Positions 31,895 through 34,645 of a DNA stretch of 34,645 bases are shown piece after piece. Made by a program: the position numbers and the translations under genes. Below the pieces are notes generated by a model, which did no database searches, was not told where the DNA came from, and was given only the letters and a program-made list of their open reading frames with translations. The DNA comes from an uncultured Muribaculaceae bacterium (GTDB lineage Bacteria > Bacteroidota > Bacteroidia > Bacteroidales > Muribaculaceae). Location of the stretch: assembly GCA_910584125.1 (NCBI GenBank), contig CAJTXU010000029.1, positions 1 through 34,645 on the forward strand. The letters are read 5' to 3'. The number at the start of each line of letters is the position of its first letter. The stretch's first letter is position 1.

Positions 31895-32929
31895 ATGAAC
31901 CTATACAGACTGATGAAGATGGCCGTGGGCCATGGATTGCCCCGCCCGGTGAAACTGGCCGGTCTGGCTGTGATGTTCCGTTTGCGGCGCCGTACGGCAG
32001 GTGTGTTCCTCGACCCGGTGCTGGGCTGCAATCTGCGGTGCCGGATGTGCTATTTTTCGGATCCCGTCAAACGCAGGGAGATGAAGGGCATTATGGGCGA
32101 CCGCGAGCTTTCGGAGTGCGCCGCGGCCATTTTCCCCTATGCTCTGAAACTCCAGATAGGATGTGGCGCGGAGCCTACTCTCTACCCCGATCTTGAGAAG
32201 GTCATCCGCCTCGGCAAGGAGTATGGCGTGCCTTACATATCGATGACAACCAACGGACAGCTCATCGGTTCAGGCCGCTGTTCGCTGGAGTCGCTCGTGA
32301 AGGCAGGGCTCGACGAGCTAACCCTGTCGCTTCACGGCACGGAGCGGGAGGTCTACGAGCATCTGATGCCCGGAGCCAGTTTCGAGACATTCGGCAGGCT
32401 CGCCGAGGAGATCGCGCGCGTCAAAAAGGAGTATCCCGATTTCAAGCTGCGCGTCAACTTTACGGTCAATTCGCTCAATGTCAACGGACTCAGAGGAGAA
32501 CTCTTCTGGAATCTATGGCATGAAGGGGGCGCACCCGACATCGTGCAGCTGCGTCCCGTCCAGAAAATCGGCGAATCCGATTGGAAAGACTTCAATCCGC
32601 AACCTCTGATCGATGCCTATGACGATACCATCGGCTCGATGATCAATGAATGCCGTCGGCGGGTGATCACCTGCATCGCCCCCAAGCCGGAGCAGATTGA
32701 GACCGTGGCCGAGAATCAGGACGGCACCGTCGCGCTCATCGAGAATCTCACATATGTATACGTTTCTCCATCAGGATGCTATAAGGCTGATTTCAATCCA
32801 TCGGACGAGACATACGCCGCGTATAACAGGCGGCATCATACGGTCCGGAAGTTGTTGGCCGCCATCTTCAGCCGCTCCGCGAGCCGCAGCCGCCACGTGA
32901 GCAAAAAGATGAACTACAAGATAGACTGA
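31895..32929 (+). CDS. Radical SAM protein
   Basis: The ATG at 31895 (MNLYRLMKMAVG) sits just after a good promoter, and a longer frame from 31808 would run through the promoter. The protein has 344 residues. The iron-sulfur motif CNLRCRMC (C45, C49, C52) binds the cluster and SAM. Further radical SAM features are CGAEPTLYPDLEKVI, SMTTNGQLI and DELTLSLHG. Downstream cysteines (CIAPKP and SPSGCYKADFNP) could hold an auxiliary cluster or a partial SPASM-like region. The basic C-terminus (RSASRSRHVSKK) is unusual. It is transcribed away from the glycan operon. Radical SAM proteins of this type act in peptide or cofactor modification, but no substrate peptide gene is recognisable beside it. Confidence 0.82.
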   Translation: MNLYRLMKMAVGHGLPRPVKLAGLAVMFRLRRRTAGVFLDPVLGCNLRCRMCYFSDPVKRREMKGIMGDRELSECAAAIFPYALKLQIGCGAEPTLYPDLEKVIRLGKEYGVPYISMTTNGQLIGSGRCSLESLVKAGLDELTLSLHGTEREVYEHLMPGASFETFGRLAEEIARVKKEYPDFKLRVNFTVNSLNVNGLRGELFWNLWHEGGAPDIVQLRPVQKIGESDWKDFNPQPLIDAYDDTIGSMINECRRRVITCIAPKPEQIETVAENQDGTVALIENLTYVYVSPSGCYKADFNPSDETYAAYNRRHHTVRKLLAAIFSRSASRSRHVSKKMNYKID

Positions 32930-32947
32930 CCGCGTATTTTCGCCGCT

Positions 32948-33014
32948 AAGAAATCCGACTTTTAGCCAGAAGTGGGTGAAGATCGGCACTTCTGGCTAAA
33001 AGTCGGAATTTCTT
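32948..33014. repeat. Long palindrome, copy 1; likely bidirectional terminator
   Basis: Arms AAGAAAT-CCGACTTTTAG... and their complement ending ATTTCTT give a stem of about 26 bp with a single bulge around a 14-base loop (GGGTGAAGATCGGC). It stands 18 bases after the radical SAM stop codon. The A/T-rich stem base can act as the U-tract for transcription from either side. A near-identical copy including the loop is at 34426-34479, which suggests a repeated element rather than a one-off terminator. Confidence 0.8.
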
Positions 33015-33080
33015 TGGGCCAATTTCTCTGTCATTTTCCACGTTTTCCATGATTCGCGATTCCCGGAAGCGTGGAAATCG

Positions 33081-33121
33081 GAAAATGATAAGGAGGCAGA
33101 CCTCTGTTGAAATCTGCCTCC
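33081..33121 (-). terminator. Intrinsic terminator for RhuM unit
   Basis: GGAGGCAGA (33092-33100) pairs perfectly with TCTGCCTCC (33113-33121) across a 12-base loop. On the minus strand it is followed by TTATCATTTT. It lies 37 bases beyond the stop codon of the secreted-protein remnant, so transcription from the rhuM promoter would end here. Confidence 0.7.
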
Positions 33122-33157
33122 CTGTTGATAAGTGGGCGGGGTTGTGCTCCGGTGTGG

Positions 33158-33412
33158 TTACATAATCACGCGTTCCGATCTGCCTCCTTTGACGCGGATG
33201 TAGATGCCTTTCGCGGGACGGTCGACACGGATGCCGGTCAGGCCATAGTAAACGGCCTCGCCATCGGCGGCGTCATCGATGATGCCTTCGACGCTTTCGG
33301 TCTGCGCCGTGAGAGTCAGCTTGCCGGTGAGGTCAGGGGTGAGAAGAAGCTTACGGTCCGCGACGCCAGGGAAATTCTTTCTATGCAGATTTACGAAAAA
33401 TCGGCAAGTCAA
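33158..33412 (-). pseudogene. C-terminal remnant of a secreted protein
   Basis: About 84 codons end in a sequence typical of the C-terminus of Bacteroidales surface or secreted proteins: AVYYGLTGIRVDRPAKGIYIRVKGG, with TAQTESVEGI before it. This corresponds to a C-terminal secretion/sorting-type domain. There is no ATG; the only possible start is a TTG at 33412, and the frame is closed by the stop codon of the rhuM-like gene six bases further upstream. The large N-terminal part is missing. It therefore looks like the tail of a larger gene cut off when the RhuM gene and flanking DNA were inserted or rearranged. Its own terminator remains. Confidence 0.65.
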
Positions 33413-33418
33413 GATGCT

Positions 33419-34345
33419 TCAGATATTGTCGAGGATTATGTCCGGAGAGGTCTCCATCCGAGAGAAGGCGAAGAGCTTCTTGCCGAGGTCTTTTATGGAG
33501 GCGCCGATATGGTAGAGTATATCGTCTATAATCAGGAAACGGTCATGAATGTTAGAAGCTGTCCGCACATTTATAGGTGCGTATTGGTCGTTGTGTCGTT
33601 CTATATCCAGACGTAAGTTGTCATCAATCCTCTTTGTACATACCGTAGCGAGTCCTCCTCGGCTTCGTTTATTCAGCAAAGTCAAGACAGACTCGTCAAT
33701 ATAATTGTCAATAAGGATGATGCGTTTGTTGGCTCGACGGATGAGGTCGCAAACGAAAACGTAAGCGTCGAATATCTGACCGTCGAAAAGAACCCCTTCG
33801 CGTGGCGGCAACGAAGTTTTGAGGAAAAAGTCGACTTTGCCTGAAAGTTGCCTTATCTGCTGGTCATGTTCCGATAGGCGGCGGTCAATGCGGCTCTCCA
33901 TATAAAGAAGTCGCTGATTTACGCTATATCCTCTTAAGAGATATTCTTTCAATATCTTGTTGGCCCATTGGCGGAATAATGTCGCATTTCGGCTGTTCAC
34001 CCTATACCCTACAGACAGGATTGCATCCAAGTTATAATACTTTGTTGTATATCGTTGGTTGCCATCGTTACCCATATGTTCCAAAATGGAACATGTGCTA
34101 TATTCCTCCAATTCGCCTGACTTGTAAATATTTGTCAGATGTTTGGTTATAGCGGGCCTCTTGGTCCCGAATAAATCGGCTATTTGCTTTTGGGTAAGCC
34201 ATACTGTGTCATCTTCCAGCCTTACTTCGAGTTTTGTCGTAGAGTCAGGTTGGTAAATGATTATTTCATTTTCTGTTGATTGTACAGCTGAAGTATCTGG
34301 ACTATCTGCTATCGGTAGCAACATATCTTCCTTGTTTTCTTCCAT
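33419..34345 (-). CDS. RhuM-family protein with PLD-like C-terminus
   Basis: A 308-residue protein of the RhuM family (name from a Salmonella pathogenicity-island gene; biochemical role unknown). The N-terminal half has the winged-helix-like block TVWLTQKQIADLFGTKRPAI (about 47-67), then EEYSTCSILEHMG, YYNLDAILSVGYRVNS and FRQWANKILKEYL. The C-terminal half resembles a phospholipase-D-like domain: RIILIDNYIDESVLTLL and HDRFLIIDD (H267...D274), with Arg where HxK enzymes have Lys, then HIGASIKDLGKKLFAF. Such fusions are common in Bacteroidota accessory regions. It is AT-rich relative to neighbours and sits between two copies of a long palindrome, so it is probably mobile or defence-related cargo. 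Confidence 0.82.
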   Translation of the reverse strand: MEENKEDMLLPIADSPDTSAVQSTENEIIIYQPDSTTKLEVRLEDDTVWLTQKQIADLFGTKRPAITKHLTNIYKSGELEEYSTCSILEHMGNDGNQRYTTKYYNLDAILSVGYRVNSRNATLFRQWANKILKEYLLRGYSVNQRLLYMESRIDRRLSEHDQQIRQLSGKVDFFLKTSLPPREGVLFDGQIFDAYVFVCDLIRRANKRIILIDNYIDESVLTLLNKRSRGGLATVCTKRIDDNLRLDIERHNDQYAPINVRTASNIHDRFLIIDDILYHIGASIKDLGKKLFAFSRMETSPDIILDNI

Positions 34346-34365
34346 AGAGGTTGCTATTATGATTG

Positions 34366-34373
34366 CAAATTTA
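34366..34373 (-). promoter_or_regulatory. Putative promoter box of rhuM-like gene
   Basis: The minus strand carries TAAATTTG, matching TAnnTTTG, 20 bases before the ATG at 34345. No clear -33 element is seen. The predicted leader is under 15 bases. Confidence 0.4.
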
Positions 34374-34425
34374 CTATAATTTATCGAATATTCCGCATCG
34401 AACGGCTTAAAATACAGATAATAAA

Positions 34426-34479
34426 TCGGACTTTTAGCCAGAAGTGGGTGAAAATCGGAACTTCTGGCTAAAAGTCGGA
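34426..34479. repeat. Long palindrome, copy 2
   Basis: This 54-base element has 20-base arms with one mismatch and a 14-base loop GGGTGAAAATCGGA. Relative to copy 1 (32954-33007) it differs at one arm base and two loop bases. Here the stem does not extend further and no terminator-like tail follows. It lies about 80 bases upstream of the rhuM-like start codon. Confidence 0.85.
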
Positions 34480-34645
34480 ACGGATCAACGAGAATTGAGG
34501 CGGCGACATATCTCTATGGCACCGCCCCGTAGAAGTGTCTTCAAAGTAATAAGTTATAAGTTAAAAGTAATATGTGAGGGTATGTGGAATTAATTAGGGA
34601 TATTCAGTTAATAGCGTCATATTGTGGGTCGAGACAGCCCTAAGA

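Larger units (their letters stand above)
34346..34645. other. Intergenic region at right edge
   Basis: No gene is supported in these 300 bases. They contain the rhuM promoter candidate, palindrome copy 2 and an AT-rich stretch (34540-34575) built of degenerate AAGTAATAAGTTATAAGTT-type repeats. Nothing further is recognised to the end of the window. Confidence 0.6.

Overview
The window looks like a chromosomal segment of a GC-rich member of the Bacteroidales, with a Muribaculaceae-like genome the best guess. Reasons: promoter boxes of the Bacteroidota type (TAnnTTTG) precede several genes, Shine-Dalgarno signals are not evident, a RhuM-type protein with a PLD-like C-terminus is present, and the C-terminal fragment of a secreted protein has the style common in this order. 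Most coding DNA is strongly GC-rich. The restriction-modification genes, the polymerase/transferase stretch near 19-22 kb and the RhuM gene are visibly AT-richer.

Layout. Positions 1-264 hold a REP-like repeat field around a bidirectional terminator. Tryptophanase (tnaA, minus strand, 265-1641) has its own promoter. From about 31.36 kb down to 1.83 kb runs one uninterrupted minus-strand array of 27 genes with short gaps or overlaps, ending in an intrinsic terminator at 1750-1791. It is a surface-glycan (capsule/exopolysaccharide/O-antigen type) locus. In order of transcription it holds: Wza-like export lipoprotein, Wzc-like tyrosine kinase/co-polymerase, Wzx flippase, VioA-like aminotransferase, ATP-grasp ligase, divergent DegT-family protein, GNAT acyltransferase, exported serine hydrolase, Wzy polymerase, WecF-like glycosyltransferase, PglD-like acetyltransferase, ACP, KAS III, two SDR reductases, acyl-activating AMP ligase, second ACP, second KAS III, an inserted XhoI/PaeR7I-type restriction-modification pair, second ATP-grasp ligase, two polysaccharide-deacetylase-like proteins, PglC-like phosphoglycosyl transferase, MBL-fold hydrolase, PglE-like aminotransferase and PglF-like 4,6-dehydratase. 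Divergent from this array lies a radical SAM gene (+, 31895-32929). Beyond it are a RhuM-family gene and a broken secreted-protein remnant, flanked by two near-identical long palindromes.

How the genes fit together. PglF, PglE and PglD-like enzymes would make UDP-N,N'-diacetylbacillosamine, and PglC would load it on undecaprenyl phosphate. The VioA-like aminotransferase, GNAT and WecF-like transferase point to a second 4-amino-4,6-dideoxy sugar. Wzx, Wzy, Wzc and Wza would flip, polymerise and export the chain. The unusual part is a compact fatty-acid-synthase-like module (two KAS III, two ACPs, two reductases, one acyl ligase). I infer that it builds a short, probably hydroxylated acyl group for the amino sugar. 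Two ATP-grasp ligases and a third DegT-type protein suggest a further amide-linked substituent. With only one conventional glycosyltransferase, the repeat unit may be as small as a disaccharide carrying heavy non-sugar decoration.

All functional assignments come from motif reading and remembered family sequences. No database search was run.
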